Source: Oceanicola sp. 502str15
GTDB lineage: Bacteria; Pseudomonadota; Alphaproteobacteria; Rhodobacterales; Rhodobacteraceae
Reading direction: 5' to 3'
Length of the DNA: 64,000 nt
Assembly: GCF_024105635.1 (NCBI RefSeq)
Contig: NZ_WYDQ01000001.1
Span: 1,922,001 to 1,986,000 of the forward strand
The position numbers and the translations under genes were made by a program. The notes under the pieces are model-generated. The model was given only the letters and a program-made list of their open reading frames with translations, ran no database searches and was not told the origin of the DNA. Positions 1 through 8,483 of the stretch are shown here, piece after piece; within the stretch, counting starts at the first letter, position 1, and every line of letters starts with the position of its first letter.

Positions 1-113
1 TTGGCCCGCTCCTTATCCACCACCCATGTTGGTTTTTTCGCCACGATCACGCTGCCTCCAGTTTCCGCGCCCCTGCATGGTCATGCCTGCGCAGAATCGC
101 AAGGTTTTTCGCC

Positions 114-142
114 TTGACGGCCCGGGGTGGGCTTTGTATTCC
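114..142 (+). promoter_or_regulatory. Probable promoter of the tRNA-Tyr gene
   Basis: A TTGACG box at 114-119 and a TATTCC box at 137-142 are separated by 17 bases, a standard housekeeping sigma-factor layout. The predicted start of transcription, near 149, lies about five bases before the mature tRNA end. Nothing else is recognisable in bases 1-113. Confidence 0.55.
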
Positions 143-153
143 GCTCCGGCGTC

Positions 154-237
154 GGGCGACGTGCTGCAAGGTGCGGCAGCGGACTGTAACTCCGCCGGGG
201 AGACCCACGCCTGGTTCGATTCCAGGGTCGCCCACCA
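154..237 (+). tRNA. tRNA-Tyr, anticodon GTA
   Basis: The acceptor arms GGGCGAC (154-160) and GTCGCCC pair fully and are followed by an encoded ACCA end. The anticodon stem GCGGA/TCCGC closes a seven-base loop containing GTA. The T arm is CCTGG-TTCGATT-CCAGG. A long variable arm lies between anticodon and T stems, as expected of bacterial tRNA-Tyr (class II). The D loop carries the usual GG pair. A run of seven T residues at 248-254 follows and may end transcription. The gene is convergent with the Wza-like gene. Confidence 0.95.
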
Positions 238-297
238 CTCCCCCTCCTTTTTTTCAGGATCGGAAGCGGTGAGCCCAGCGCAAACCTGCACAGAGGA

Positions 298-1659
298 TTA
301 GTTGGCCACCGCCTGCGCGCCCGTGGTGATGAGCGACGGCGTGATCTGGCGGACCACCCGGTTCCAGCGTGTCACCGGCTGCTCGGCCACGAAGACCACA
401 TCGTTGGGCCGCAGTTGGAACCGCGCCGCAAGGGTGATGTTCGCCGCGTTGCGTCCATCGAGGTGCCACGCGGTGACCGCGCCAAACTCGCGCGGATCGG
501 GCGATGCGCGCAGGACGTAGATTTCCTTCACGTTGCCGGTGTCGAGCGGGATGCCCCCTGCCCCTTCGAACAGCGCGTCGGCAAGGCTTGCCTGCCGTCC
601 GAGCGGCAGCGGAAAGCGGGCCTGCTGTCGGACTTCGCCGGTCAGGTAAACATAGTCCCGATCCACGGCATCAAACTCGACCTGCGAGCGGTAGTTCTGA
701 CGCGCCTCGTTGAGGGCATCGCGCCGGATGGCCACTTCGGTGGACAGTTCGGAGAGCGCATCGCGGCGTTGTTGGCTCCGGAAGCCCGCAAGCGTGATCT
801 GCTGTTCGAAATAGGCCTGCGCCTGGTCGAGCTCGTATTCTGTGTCGACGAAGACCGAGTCACCGTCGATCAGCCGAATGCGCTTGAGACCGGAACGGGC
901 GTAGAATTCGCGCAGCGGAACTTGGTAGAGCGCGCCGTCGCGGTAGATCCGAATCGAAGTATAATCCTGATCGGCGGCGGTAATGCCGCCAGCCGTGGCG
1001 AGCGCCTGATCGAGGTAGAGCGGCGTCAGCCGGATCGGGGCAACGCCGGGGTTGGTTACCGCGCCGCCGACAGAGACCTTCTGCGAATTGAACTCCGCGA
1101 TCTCCAGCGAGAACGTGGGGTCGATCTGCGCTTCGACCAGCCGTTGAAACAGCTCGTCCTCGGCCACTTCCACCGTCATGCCCGCAATCCGCACCCGGCC
1201 CACGCTGGGGATGTTGATCGAGCCGTCGTCCTGAACCGTATAGCCCTGCCGGGAGTTCTGCGCCGCGAGAAGGCCCGAAAGCTCCTCTACAGTGTCGCCG
1301 GTTTTCGGGGTGGCAAAGAGCACGACATCGCCCACGCCAATCACATAGGGCCCCGGGTTGGCCTGTGGCGGGAGGCGGGTTTCCAGCGTGCCCGGGCGGG
1401 AGGTGGGGTCGAACACCGGCTCGGGGACCGCTCCGCCGGTGCGCAGGCCACCGCCCGTTCCGGCGCCCGCCGAAAAGATCGCAGGGAGGGTCTTGGGGCG
1501 ATAGCTGGAGCGATTGGCGAGCAGGGTCGTTTCGGCATTGACCGGCACCACCCGAACCCGGGTGCCATCGGCCACCCCATCGCGCACCTTCGGGCTATAG
1601 TAGGCCGTGCCACAGGCTGCAAGGCTTGCCAGCAGGCAGATCATTCCGATTGTTTTCAT
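298..1659 (-). CDS. Outer-membrane polysaccharide export protein, Wza/GfcE family
   Basis: A 453-residue lipoprotein that should form the outer-membrane exit channel for an exopolysaccharide. The N-terminus has a short hydrophobic signal with lipobox LAAC, placing the lipidated Cys at about residue 16. A polysaccharide-export domain spans roughly residues 103-190 (GPYVIGVGDVV, then the PSVGRVRIAG strand), followed by SLBB-type beta-grasp segments from about 195 and again in the C-terminal third (YLTGEV). The open frame extends further upstream, but the ATG at 1659 is chosen because it starts the signal peptide exactly. It is the last gene of a minus-strand series after the YjbF and YjbH genes, 29 bases after yjbF. 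The partner is the Wzc-like kinase at 8484. Family assignment is firm; the sugar exported is unknown. Confidence 0.9.
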   Translation of the reverse strand: MKTIGMICLLASLAACGTAYYSPKVRDGVADGTRVRVVPVNAETTLLANRSSYRPKTLPAIFSAGAGTGGGLRTGGAVPEPVFDPTSRPGTLETRLPPQANPGPYVIGVGDVVLFATPKTGDTVEELSGLLAAQNSRQGYTVQDDGSINIPSVGRVRIAGMTVEVAEDELFQRLVEAQIDPTFSLEIAEFNSQKVSVGGAVTNPGVAPIRLTPLYLDQALATAGGITAADQDYTSIRIYRDGALYQVPLREFYARSGLKRIRLIDGDSVFVDTEYELDQAQAYFEQQITLAGFRSQQRRDALSELSTEVAIRRDALNEARQNYRSQVEFDAVDRDYVYLTGEVRQQARFPLPLGRQASLADALFEGAGGIPLDTGNVKEIYVLRASPDPREFGAVTAWHLDGRNAANITLAARFQLRPNDVVFVAEQPVTRWNRVVRQITPSLITTGAQAVAN

Positions 1660-1688
1660 TGCACCCGTCCCTTGCCTTGTCTCAACGC

Positions 1689-2378
1689 TTACTCGATCAC
1701 CTGTTGCATCACCAGTGGCCCGGTAAAATCCCCGGCCCATTGGCGGGATTGCACAACCCGGCCTGTCGCAAAGCTGATCCAATAGAGATTGGAGAAGCTC
1801 TGATCGAGGCTCTTGCAGTCTTCCTTCATCAACGCTGTCGCAACGCTGCGATAGGTTCCGGCCCGCGTGGCGACGTCGATGTTGCGGGGGTCTCTTCGGC
1901 TGACAACGCACAGGTAGGTGCGTGTCACGGCCTGGTTCTCGCCATTCAGAAATGTATGAAAGCGCTCTGCCGTTCCGCCTCTTCGGCGCAGGATCAGGGC
2001 CATGCTGTCGGAGACATTGGAGCCGAGCATGTCGCCGCCAAACCCGGCTGTGCCGACCAGAAACCCGTCGCGCAGCTTCAGGGCGATCCCGTCGGCGCTC
2101 ATGTAGGTGTCGACCCCGTCGCGCTGAACTTCGCGAACGGCGAAGCCCGCCAGCTCCTTGCGCTGGACCGTGACCTGCATCAGCGGTCGCCCGCTCTGCA
2201 CCATCTGGGTGAACCGTTCGGAGGCCTTGGCCCGGTTGTTGCGGGGGCTGGGGATCTCGTCACTGCCCACGCCAAGCCCGCCGCAGGCGGCAAGCGAAAG
2301 GCACAGCGGAACGAGCGCAAGGCGGCGCAGGGTCCGCGCCAGACGCGCGCTGCGGGATATGGGGAGTGCAAATGTCAT
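1689..2378 (-). CDS. yjbF: YjbF/GfcB-family lipoprotein of exopolysaccharide locus
   Basis: A 229-residue lipoprotein with an Arg-rich n-region, a hydrophobic stretch and lipobox LAAC (Cys about residue 32). The rest is soluble and matches the YjbF/GfcB family found in group 4 capsule and yjbEFGH operons, whose molecular role in secretion is still unclear. The gene starts 10 bases after the end of the YjbH gene and ends 29 bases before the Wza-like gene, so the three are very probably co-transcribed. The enterobacterial partner GfcC/YjbG is not encoded here. Confidence 0.8.
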   Translation of the reverse strand: MTFALPISRSARLARTLRRLALVPLCLSLAACGGLGVGSDEIPSPRNNRAKASERFTQMVQSGRPLMQVTVQRKELAGFAVREVQRDGVDTYMSADGIALKLRDGFLVGTAGFGGDMLGSNVSDSMALILRRRGGTAERFHTFLNGENQAVTRTYLCVVSRRDPRNIDVATRAGTYRSVATALMKEDCKSLDQSFSNLYWISFATGRVVQSRQWAGDFTGPLVMQQVIE

Positions 2379-2388
2379 ACGCGGCCCA

Positions 2389-4506
2389 TCACCTCAGGAA
2401 CTTGCCCCAGCTGTCTGTGACCTGCCGGCCCCGTGAAGGCTCGACCACCCCGTAGAGCCGGTTGCGGACGTTCAGGCGCGCGCCACCGTCGCGTTGAATC
2501 GGGCGGATCGTCTGGCCGATGGTGTTTTGCGAGGGCTGACCGATGATCCACGACAGGGGCACCTCGACGAAGAGCCCCTTGTCGAACGACCCCTCCCCGA
2601 AATCATCGAAGGACACGTCGGTGAGCGTGGCAAAGGCGCCGACCTTGACCCCGTTCTTGAACCGGCGGTCCAGCGTGAGGGTCGCCCCCCAGTCTCCGGC
2701 GAGGTAGCGGCCCACATCAAGCTGGCCGTGATAGCCGCGCCCGAGATCGTAGTAGGCGGAGGCATGGCCGGACCAGACGGAGTAATCCTGAAAGCCGAAG
2801 AGCTGATCGTAATCGCGCTGGACGGCATAGTTGAGCTCGGCCCCGAGCGCGAGGCGGCTGTTCACCGGATACCAGAGCAGCTCGGCGGAGATGCCGCCGA
2901 ACATCGGCTCGAGGTAACCCGCCGTCACGCGGCCGAACACGTCCTCACGGGGGCGGAAGAAATACTCGGCGGTCAGATGGCTGATCTCGATATCGGACTG
3001 CTGCGCATAGAGCACGGCATCGGAGCGCACATGGGGCAGCACGCTGTCCGAGCGCCGCTTTGCCTCCTCGATCGTGCTGGTCAGCGACTTGCGCAGCTGG
3101 CCCGAAAAGATCAGGCCGGGGCTTGGCTCCCATGCCGCATTGAGCTGAACACCGAACTCGTAGCGCAGCGGTTCCTGCGGATCGAAGAGCGAGAAGGCCG
3201 AATAGGGCGACAGCCCCCAGGAGAACCGCGGGTAAGCGCCCGGCACGCCCGACGCCCTGCCCACCCCGAAGGCATCAGAAATGTCGGCCCGCGCCAGCAT
3301 GTGCCACTCGCCTTCAAGCGCATGTTCCTGCTCTTCGAGGTCGGCGCGTTTGACCGAGACCGTGGTGAGCGGCATCCCTGCCCTTGTCAGCGTGATGTCG
3401 AAGGTCTCGATGCTGGGGTCGAGCGTATTGGCCAGCACGCGGGCGGTGCGCCCGAACGATTGGGCCGTCGCGCCGAACTGCTGGTTCTCGATCTGCACCC
3501 GCGCGGTCCGCGCGTCGAGCCGATAGCCATTCAGCCGGATCCCCTGCTCGCTCAACCGCCCGCGCAGGGCATCACGGGCAGCACCTGCGCGCCGCTCGTC
3601 GCCGCCGAGGTTCCAGCTCTGGCCCGCAACGGTCGCGCGCGGCAGCAAGGTGGGGGGCGCTGTTTCCTGCCCGCCGGGAACCGGAGGTCTGGCCGGGTCG
3701 ATGACGTAGGAGAACCGCACCCCGACCTTGTTGCCGTAGAGGTAGTAGGCCCCCATATCGAGCCCGTTGCGGAATTTGTAGCTGAGGCCGAAGTTGTAGG
3801 GCGAAGACTGCGGGTCGATCGAGATGTTGCTCTCGCGATCGTAGGTATCGCTGGAGTATTCCGCCACGAGGGTCAGCTGGTCGGTCGCGTGCCATTTGAC
3901 GCCACCGAAGAAGGCGGCATCGCCGCGGAACCATTGGCTGAAGCCGATTTCGCCGGTCAGCGTATCAAGATCGGGGCGGGTTTCGAAACGGTCGTCCAGA
4001 ATGCCAAGCGGATTATCGAATGCCCCGCGCCCGGCAAAGCGGCCCCATCCGATGCCGCCGGTGACTTGCAGTCGGGGCGTCACGTATTTGGAGGCAACGA
4101 TATACTCGCCGCTGTAAATGCCGGTGCCGCCAAAATCCCGCAGGCCCAATGACACCGCAGGCCAGATATCGTCTTCCTTGACCAGCAGGATGCTCAGATC
4201 GAAGCTTCTGTCGAAATACTCACTGCCCGGCGTATAGAGTTCGCCCTGCGCCGCGTAGCGGAACGAGCCCGAAATGCGGGGCGTGAGCTGGAAGGTGACT
4301 GTGTTGCGCCAGATCGGGCCGTAGTTGGCGGTGGTGAAGGCCAGGCTGCCATCGGGGAGCGCGTCGGCGGTCGGCATATCGACGAGGCCGGGGGTGCCGT
4401 AAAATGATAGATTCTGCGCCTCGGCTGGCGTCGACAGGCCGAGCATCACAGTGACGCAAGCACCGATTTTCTGAAGTCCAGTGGCCAATCCCGCCTCGCG
4501 CATCAT
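2389..4506 (-). CDS. yjbH: YjbH/GfcD-family exopolysaccharide outer-membrane protein
   Basis: About 705 residues with a signal peptide ending near TPAEA. The mature protein begins with a conserved NLSFYGTPGLVDMPTA segment typical of YjbH proteins and continues with many alternating aromatic and polar strands (QLTPRISGSFRY, LSYKFRNGLDMGAYY, LTAEYFFRPRE), consistent with an outer-membrane beta barrel. YjbH/GfcD proteins act in extracellular polysaccharide secretion, but their exact function is not settled. The frame is open to 4674. I prefer the ATG at 4506 because it gives a proper signal peptide, whereas the extension does not. A 183-base gap separates it from manC upstream; yjbF follows after 10 bases. 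Confidence 0.82.
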   Translation of the reverse strand: MMREAGLATGLQKIGACVTVMLGLSTPAEAQNLSFYGTPGLVDMPTADALPDGSLAFTTANYGPIWRNTVTFQLTPRISGSFRYAAQGELYTPGSEYFDRSFDLSILLVKEDDIWPAVSLGLRDFGGTGIYSGEYIVASKYVTPRLQVTGGIGWGRFAGRGAFDNPLGILDDRFETRPDLDTLTGEIGFSQWFRGDAAFFGGVKWHATDQLTLVAEYSSDTYDRESNISIDPQSSPYNFGLSYKFRNGLDMGAYYLYGNKVGVRFSYVIDPARPPVPGGQETAPPTLLPRATVAGQSWNLGGDERRAGAARDALRGRLSEQGIRLNGYRLDARTARVQIENQQFGATAQSFGRTARVLANTLDPSIETFDITLTRAGMPLTTVSVKRADLEEQEHALEGEWHMLARADISDAFGVGRASGVPGAYPRFSWGLSPYSAFSLFDPQEPLRYEFGVQLNAAWEPSPGLIFSGQLRKSLTSTIEEAKRRSDSVLPHVRSDAVLYAQQSDIEISHLTAEYFFRPREDVFGRVTAGYLEPMFGGISAELLWYPVNSRLALGAELNYAVQRDYDQLFGFQDYSVWSGHASAYYDLGRGYHGQLDVGRYLAGDWGATLTLDRRFKNGVKVGAFATLTDVSFDDFGEGSFDKGLFVEVPLSWIIGQPSQNTIGQTIRPIQRDGGARLNVRNRLYGVVEPSRGRQVTDSWGKFLR

Positions 4507-4689
4507 CCGTGTCTTTACCCTGGCACCTGCATCGCGAAAGCGGCCGATGACCGCCGATTGACTGGCACGTAAAACAACTCGGGGGATATTGCCCCATTTC
4601 CGTGGTCTCTGCCATACGATTGGCAGCCGTGCCCCGTGGTGGGGGAAATCCGCCGAATGCCCGGGGCCCGCCATTCCTTTGCCCTGTCG

Positions 4690-6111
4690 CTACTGCCGGG
4701 CGTAGACGTCTTCATACCGAACGATGTCGTCTTCACCGACATAAGTACCTGTCTGAACCTCGATCAGGACCATCGGCACCTTGCCGGGATTTTCCATGCG
4801 ATGCTTCGATCCGACCGGGATGTAGACGGACTCGTTCTCGGTCACCAGCTTCACCTCGTCGTTGATGGTGACGCGTGCCGTGCCCTCCACAACGATCCAG
4901 TGTTCGGAACGGTGAAAGTGGCTTTGCAGCGAGAGAGCCGCGCCGGGGTGCACGAGGATGCGCTTGACCTGAAAGCGGTCTCCCACCACGAGGCTTTCGA
5001 ACCATCCCCATGGGCGGTGATCCTTGGGGAACTCGGTCGCCTGCGGGGCCTTCTTCTGCTTCAGGGCAGAGACCGCGAGCTTGACGTCCTGCGCCCGCGA
5101 AATGTCGACCACCAGCACGGCGTCGTTCATCGCGATGGCCATGACGTTCTTGAGGCCGATGCCCACGACCTCGAGGCGGTCGCTGTCGGAGCGCAGCAGT
5201 GTGTCGTCGCAGTCGATGGCCGTGGCCTCGCCGGTGGCAACGACACCGCGGGCGTCGGGGGCGGCTTCGCGCCAGACGGCATCCCAGCCGCCGAGGTCGG
5301 ACCAATGGCCGGTGAAGGGCACGACGGCCAGATTGTCGGACCGCTCCATCACCGCGTAGTCGATCGAGATGTCCTCGGCCTGGCACCAGGGCTCGGGCGC
5401 GAGCCGCAGGAAGCCGAGGTCGGGCTTGCCCTGTTGCACCGCGTCGCGGACCGGGGCGACAATTTCGGGCGCATGTGCCTCGAATGCGGCCAGCATGTCC
5501 TTGGCGCGGAACAGGAAGATCCCGGCGTTCCAAAGGAAGGTGCCCTGCTCGAGCATCCGGGTGGCGGTGGCGAGATCGGGCTTTTCGACGAAGCGGCTCA
5601 GCGGGATCGGGGCAACTGCGTCACCCGGCTTTTCGGCCACCTCGAGGTAGCCATAGGCGGTTTCGGCATGGGTCGGGGTGATGCCGAAGGTCACGAGCTT
5701 GCCCTGCAGCACCGCCGACTTTCCCGCCTCGACGGCGGCATGAAACGCGGCCTCATCCGGGATCAGGTGGTCGGAGGGGGCCACGAGCAGCACCGCCTCG
5801 GGGTCTTCGTTCAGCGCGTAGAGGGCGGCGGCCAGAACGGCGGGCGCGGTGTTGCGCCCCTCCGGCTCGATCAGGATTGCACCCGGATCAATGCCCTGTG
5901 CGGCGAGCTGTTCGGTCACGATGAACCGGAAATCGGAGCCGGTCACGACGACCGGCGCCGCAAAGCCCGCCCCTGCCAGCCGCCCGGCCGAGCGTTGGAA
6001 CAGCGAGGTGTCTCCGACGATTTTCGAGAACTGCTTGGGGTAAGACTTTCGCGACAGCGGCCATAGCCGCGTGCCCGATCCACCGCAAAGGATGACGGGT
6101 GTTACCTTCAT
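4690..6111 (-). CDS. manC: Mannose-1-phosphate guanylyltransferase / mannose-6-phosphate isomerase
   Basis: A 473-residue bifunctional enzyme that makes GDP-mannose from mannose-1-phosphate and GTP and can interconvert mannose-6-phosphate and fructose-6-phosphate. The nucleotidyltransferase signature GGSGTRLWPLSR is at residues 10-21, followed by YPKQF and, further on, the FVEKP sugar-binding motif. The last ~110 residues form the cupin isomerase domain (PWGWFESL, HFHRSEHWIVVEGTA, IPVGSKHRMENPG). Length is normal for the type II PMI family. It lies between the ExoY-type transferase (50 bases upstream) and the YjbH gene, so GDP-mannose or a derived sugar is a likely building block of the polymer made here. 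Confidence 0.95.
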   Translation of the reverse strand: MKVTPVILCGGSGTRLWPLSRKSYPKQFSKIVGDTSLFQRSAGRLAGAGFAAPVVVTGSDFRFIVTEQLAAQGIDPGAILIEPEGRNTAPAVLAAALYALNEDPEAVLLVAPSDHLIPDEAAFHAAVEAGKSAVLQGKLVTFGITPTHAETAYGYLEVAEKPGDAVAPIPLSRFVEKPDLATATRMLEQGTFLWNAGIFLFRAKDMLAAFEAHAPEIVAPVRDAVQQGKPDLGFLRLAPEPWCQAEDISIDYAVMERSDNLAVVPFTGHWSDLGGWDAVWREAAPDARGVVATGEATAIDCDDTLLRSDSDRLEVVGIGLKNVMAIAMNDAVLVVDISRAQDVKLAVSALKQKKAPQATEFPKDHRPWGWFESLVVGDRFQVKRILVHPGAALSLQSHFHRSEHWIVVEGTARVTINDEVKLVTENESVYIPVGSKHRMENPGKVPMVLIEVQTGTYVGEDDIVRYEDVYARQ

Positions 6112-6160
6112 TTCAGCGATCCATTTTCATTACGTCGACGGGCAAGCCGCTGCGGCGAGA

Positions 6161-6841
6161 CTACCGACCGGTTCTGCGCAGGACAACGCCAGCGGTGCGG
6201 GCAATGAGCTGGACATCGGTCCAGAAGCCGAGGCTGCGGGCGTAATCGGCATCGAGCTGCACGCGCTCTGCGTAGGAGATGTCATTGCGGCCAAGCACCT
6301 GCCACGGTCCGGTGATGCCGGGCCGCATCGACAGGTAGGCCTGGCGCATGGTTCCGTAGCGGGACAGTTCCTCGTCGACGATCGGGCGCGGTCCGACAAA
6401 GCTCATGTCGCCACGGAGCACGTTCCACACCTGCGGCAACTCATCGAGGCTGGTCTTGCGGATGAACTGCCCGAAGCGGGTGATGCGGGGGTCGTTCTCG
6501 AGCTTGAAGTCGCGGGCCCATTCGGCTGCGGCCGTCGGGTGTGCCTCGAGATGTGCTTTCAGCTTTTTCTCCGCGTCCGCAACCATGGAGCGAATCTTCC
6601 AGCAGTTGAACCTGCGGCCGCCAAGCCCGATCCGGCTGTGGGCAAACAGACTCGGCCCGCCGTCACGCCGCACGATGGCACAGAGTGTCAAAATGACCGG
6701 GGCAAGAAGCGGAAGCAGCACGAGGGCAAGCGCGATATCGAATGCCCTCTTGCCGACACGTGCATATCCACGGTCATGATCGGCCAGAGAATGCTCGGCG
6801 AATTCCACCGGATGAGCATCCGAAATTTTGGCAAGTTTCAA
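6161..6841 (-). CDS. ExoY-type undecaprenyl-phosphate sugar phosphotransferase
   Basis: A 226-residue bacterial sugar transferase of the polyprenyl-phosphate hexose-1-phosphate transferase family, which starts repeat-unit synthesis by loading the first sugar on undecaprenyl phosphate at the inner membrane. One hydrophobic anchor lies at about residues 34-56 (AFDIALALVLLPLLAPVIL). The catalytic core shows KIRSM, RKTSLDELPQVWNVLRGDMS, FVGPRP and RPGITGPWQV. The protein is short, like ExoY, and lacks the extra N-terminal membrane domain of WbaP or WcaJ. It precedes manC by 50 bases in the same direction. Which sugar it transfers cannot be read from sequence. Confidence 0.92.
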   Translation of the reverse strand: MKLAKISDAHPVEFAEHSLADHDRGYARVGKRAFDIALALVLLPLLAPVILTLCAIVRRDGGPSLFAHSRIGLGGRRFNCWKIRSMVADAEKKLKAHLEAHPTAAAEWARDFKLENDPRITRFGQFIRKTSLDELPQVWNVLRGDMSFVGPRPIVDEELSRYGTMRQAYLSMRPGITGPWQVLGRNDISYAERVQLDADYARSLGFWTDVQLIARTAGVVLRRTGR

Positions 6842-7220
6842 CTAATTATCCCCCAAACAGGTAACTCCTACACCTTCCAACACTAGGAGCGCCGGGGCAG
6901 CGGTGCGAGGAATACGGGTCCACGAACTCTCGGTGTCGTGAATAGCCTTCGAAAGATCAAAAATCCATCGCATTTTGGTTAACTTTTAATCGGCAGGCAA
7001 AACTCCGCATGCCATGGTGGCACGACCGGGAGCCGGACTGGCGGTATGTGCCAGTTCGACTCGGGGCGAGATTCGACTCAGGGCCTTGCCAACATGGGCC
7101 GGGGCGGCACGGAGGGAGTTTGGTTTTCAGAGATTTGGCCGCTCGCGTCACCACAGCGCGCCTCCGCCGAGCGCGCAGGAGATCCTGCACTTAGGCGCTC
7201 GGCGGAGGTATTGGAGTTTT
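6842..7220. other. Gene-free stretch upstream of the ExoY-type gene
   Basis: This 379-base interval between two minus-strand genes has no convincing coding frame. It should carry the promoter of the exoY-like/manC operon; an AT-rich patch around 6960-6990 is the likeliest place, but I cannot assign boxes with confidence. A large inverted repeat at 7161-7208 is listed separately. Confidence 0.6.
7161..7208. repeat. Nested inverted repeat, 14-bp arms around an inner palindrome
   Basis: The arm CCTCCGCCGAGCGC (7161-7174) is the exact reverse complement of 7195-7208. Between them, GCAGGAGATCCTGC (7175-7188) is itself palindromic. The structure lies just after the stop of the ClpP-like gene and could be a terminator or cruciform, but no T-run directly follows it on either strand (TTTTTT appears on the plus strand at 7217-7222). 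Confidence 0.75.
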
Positions 7221-7739
7221 TTAGCGCGGGCTTATCTGGGCCGGGCAGGACTCAATTCCGAGCCGAATCAACTGCTCGCCCTTCATTCGATAAAACCCGG
7301 TGATCCGCGTGCGCCCTTCGGCCATGTACCACTGGGCAATTGAAGGCGGATAGTGGCTGGCAATCACACGGGAGGTGTAATCGAACTGAGCCTGGGTCAT
7401 GCGGCCAATGGCCATGGCCGGCCCGTGAAACCCGAAGGTCGTCTTCGGGGAGATACAGACGTCATCGGCGCCAAGGTACATCGTACAGGTCGAAAAGCAG
7501 ACCTTGCCACGGATCTCGACCCGCTGGCCGCTGTCGCGAATCTCGCGCAACTCCTTCAGCCGCGCCCGAATGAAGCCGCCCCTGTCATTGCCGACGATCA
7601 CCGTCGGCGCGACATTGACCGGCGCCGCCGATGCGCCCTGGAGCGACGGCGCGATGGCCACGACGAGAGGGAGAATACAGAGAGAACGCCGCACATGACG
7701 ACATGCCGACCGAAGGCCGGAAAACGCTTTCCATTCCAT
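7221..7739 (-). CDS. Secreted ClpP-like (COG3904-type) protein in the exopolysaccharide locus
   Basis: A protein of about 172 residues with an N-terminal hydrophobic signal (LCILPLVVAIAPSLQGASA). The body resembles periplasmic ClpP/crotonase-fold proteins: a strand VEIRGKVCFSTCTMYLGA, where a Ser sits in the position of the ClpP nucleophile region, and then TTFGFHGP, where the His would match the fold's active-site area. Two Cys residues flank the Ser and could be disulphide-bonded in the periplasm. The open frame continues to 7799; the ATG at 7739 is preferred because the signal peptide follows it. The gene is 379 bases from the exoY-like gene and separated from the YjbE-like gene by a terminator. 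Substrate and activity are unknown; fold assignment is moderate. Confidence 0.6.
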   Translation of the reverse strand: MEWKAFSGLRSACRHVRRSLCILPLVVAIAPSLQGASAAPVNVAPTVIVGNDRGGFIRARLKELREIRDSGQRVEIRGKVCFSTCTMYLGADDVCISPKTTFGFHGPAMAIGRMTQAQFDYTSRVIASHYPPSIAQWYMAEGRTRITGFYRMKGEQLIRLGIESCPAQISPR

Positions 7740-7882
7740 GAAGCACCACCTTTTTCTTGCCGGCACCCCGCTGACGAAGACAGCGAAGCGCACGGCCACC
7801 CATTGCCCGGACAGGTAAACATGGGACGATTAAGGCGGGGTTTATGGCTCCAGATCGAACCTGAACGAATTTCATCAAATCC

Positions 7883-7914
7883 AAAAATGACAAGGCCGCC
7901 CCGTCAGGGCGGCC
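7883..7914 (-). terminator. Intrinsic terminator after the YjbE-like gene
   Basis: Read on the minus strand, GGCCGCC-CTGACGG-GGCGGCC forms a seven-pair GC stem (7894-7900 with 7908-7914) followed after five bases by TTTTT (7887-7883). It follows the small Thr/Gly-repeat gene by 26 bases. Confidence 0.8.
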
Positions 7915-7939
7915 CGAGCCGGTCGGTCTTTGGGCGGGC

Positions 7940-8227
7940 TTAGTTGGTGGTGCCCGTCGTTCCGGTTGTGCCGGTGGTGCCCGTCGTGCCGGTGGACCCC
8001 CCACCGCCGCCAAGACCGCCAGCCAGCAGGGCCAGCGCCGGAAGCGCCAAAAGGCCGCCGTTGGTGGCAAACCGCGGCACGCGCTGCGTCTGGGTGCACT
8101 CGGTCCGGCCGATGTTCTCTTCTTCCGCACAGTCGATAACGGAAACGGATTGGGAAAGGGCCGGGCTCATGGATGCGGTCAGAGCGAAGGCGGCAATCAT
8201 TACTCGAGTTTTCATCGTGGACTCCAT
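7940..8227 (-). CDS. Small secreted Gly/Thr-repeat protein, YjbE/GfcA-like
   Basis: A 95-residue protein with a cleavable signal peptide (hydrophobic MIAAFALTASMSPALS), a short middle part with two Cys residues, a second hydrophobic segment (LLALPALALLAGG) and a C-terminal tail of Gly5 followed by five Thr-Gly-Thr units ending in Asn. A very small exported peptide ending in Thr-rich repeats is the hallmark of YjbE/GfcA, the first gene product of the yjb and gfc polysaccharide operons, whose function is undefined. The ATG at 8227 is chosen because AAGGAG lies nine bases upstream; ATG 8215 is the alternative. It is divergent from the Wzc-like gene. The similarity is in composition and context rather than alignable sequence. 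Confidence 0.6.
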   Translation of the reverse strand: MESTMKTRVMIAAFALTASMSPALSQSVSVIDCAEEENIGRTECTQTQRVPRFATNGGLLALPALALLAGGLGGGGGSTGTTGTTGTTGTTGTTN

Positions 8228-8291
8228 TTGGCTGCTCTCCTTCTACCATACTCTCAAACCTGCCTGAAGACCCCTCCACACACACTGCATG

Positions 8292-8319
8292 TTGAACGGC
8301 AATTTTCGGCTGGTATGAT
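8292..8319 (+). promoter_or_regulatory. Probable promoter of the Wzc-like gene
   Basis: TTGAAC (8292-8297) and TATGAT (8314-8319) are spaced 16 bases apart, giving a leader of about 155 bases before the start codon at 8484. A small palindrome TCGACAAGTCGA at 8350-8361 in that leader could bind a regulator. The 8228-8483 interval otherwise holds no gene. Confidence 0.55.
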
Positions 8320-8483
8320 GAAATCCTGTGCGTTTCTTGGCATGATAGCTCGACAAGTCGACTTCCATGTCGCAATCACATACCGCGCGCCGCTTCATGG
8401 ACCCTGTGAACGGCAAACATGTGAATGGAACGTTGGCCGAGGCGAGTGTCACGTCGTCGTGGATCTGGGGAATGGTTTAGGCA

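Noticed and set aside
415..1785. Plus-strand open frame opposite the Wza-like gene
   Set aside because: It is antisense to a protein with a clear lipobox and export domains and shows only Arg/Gly/Ala-rich low-information sequence.
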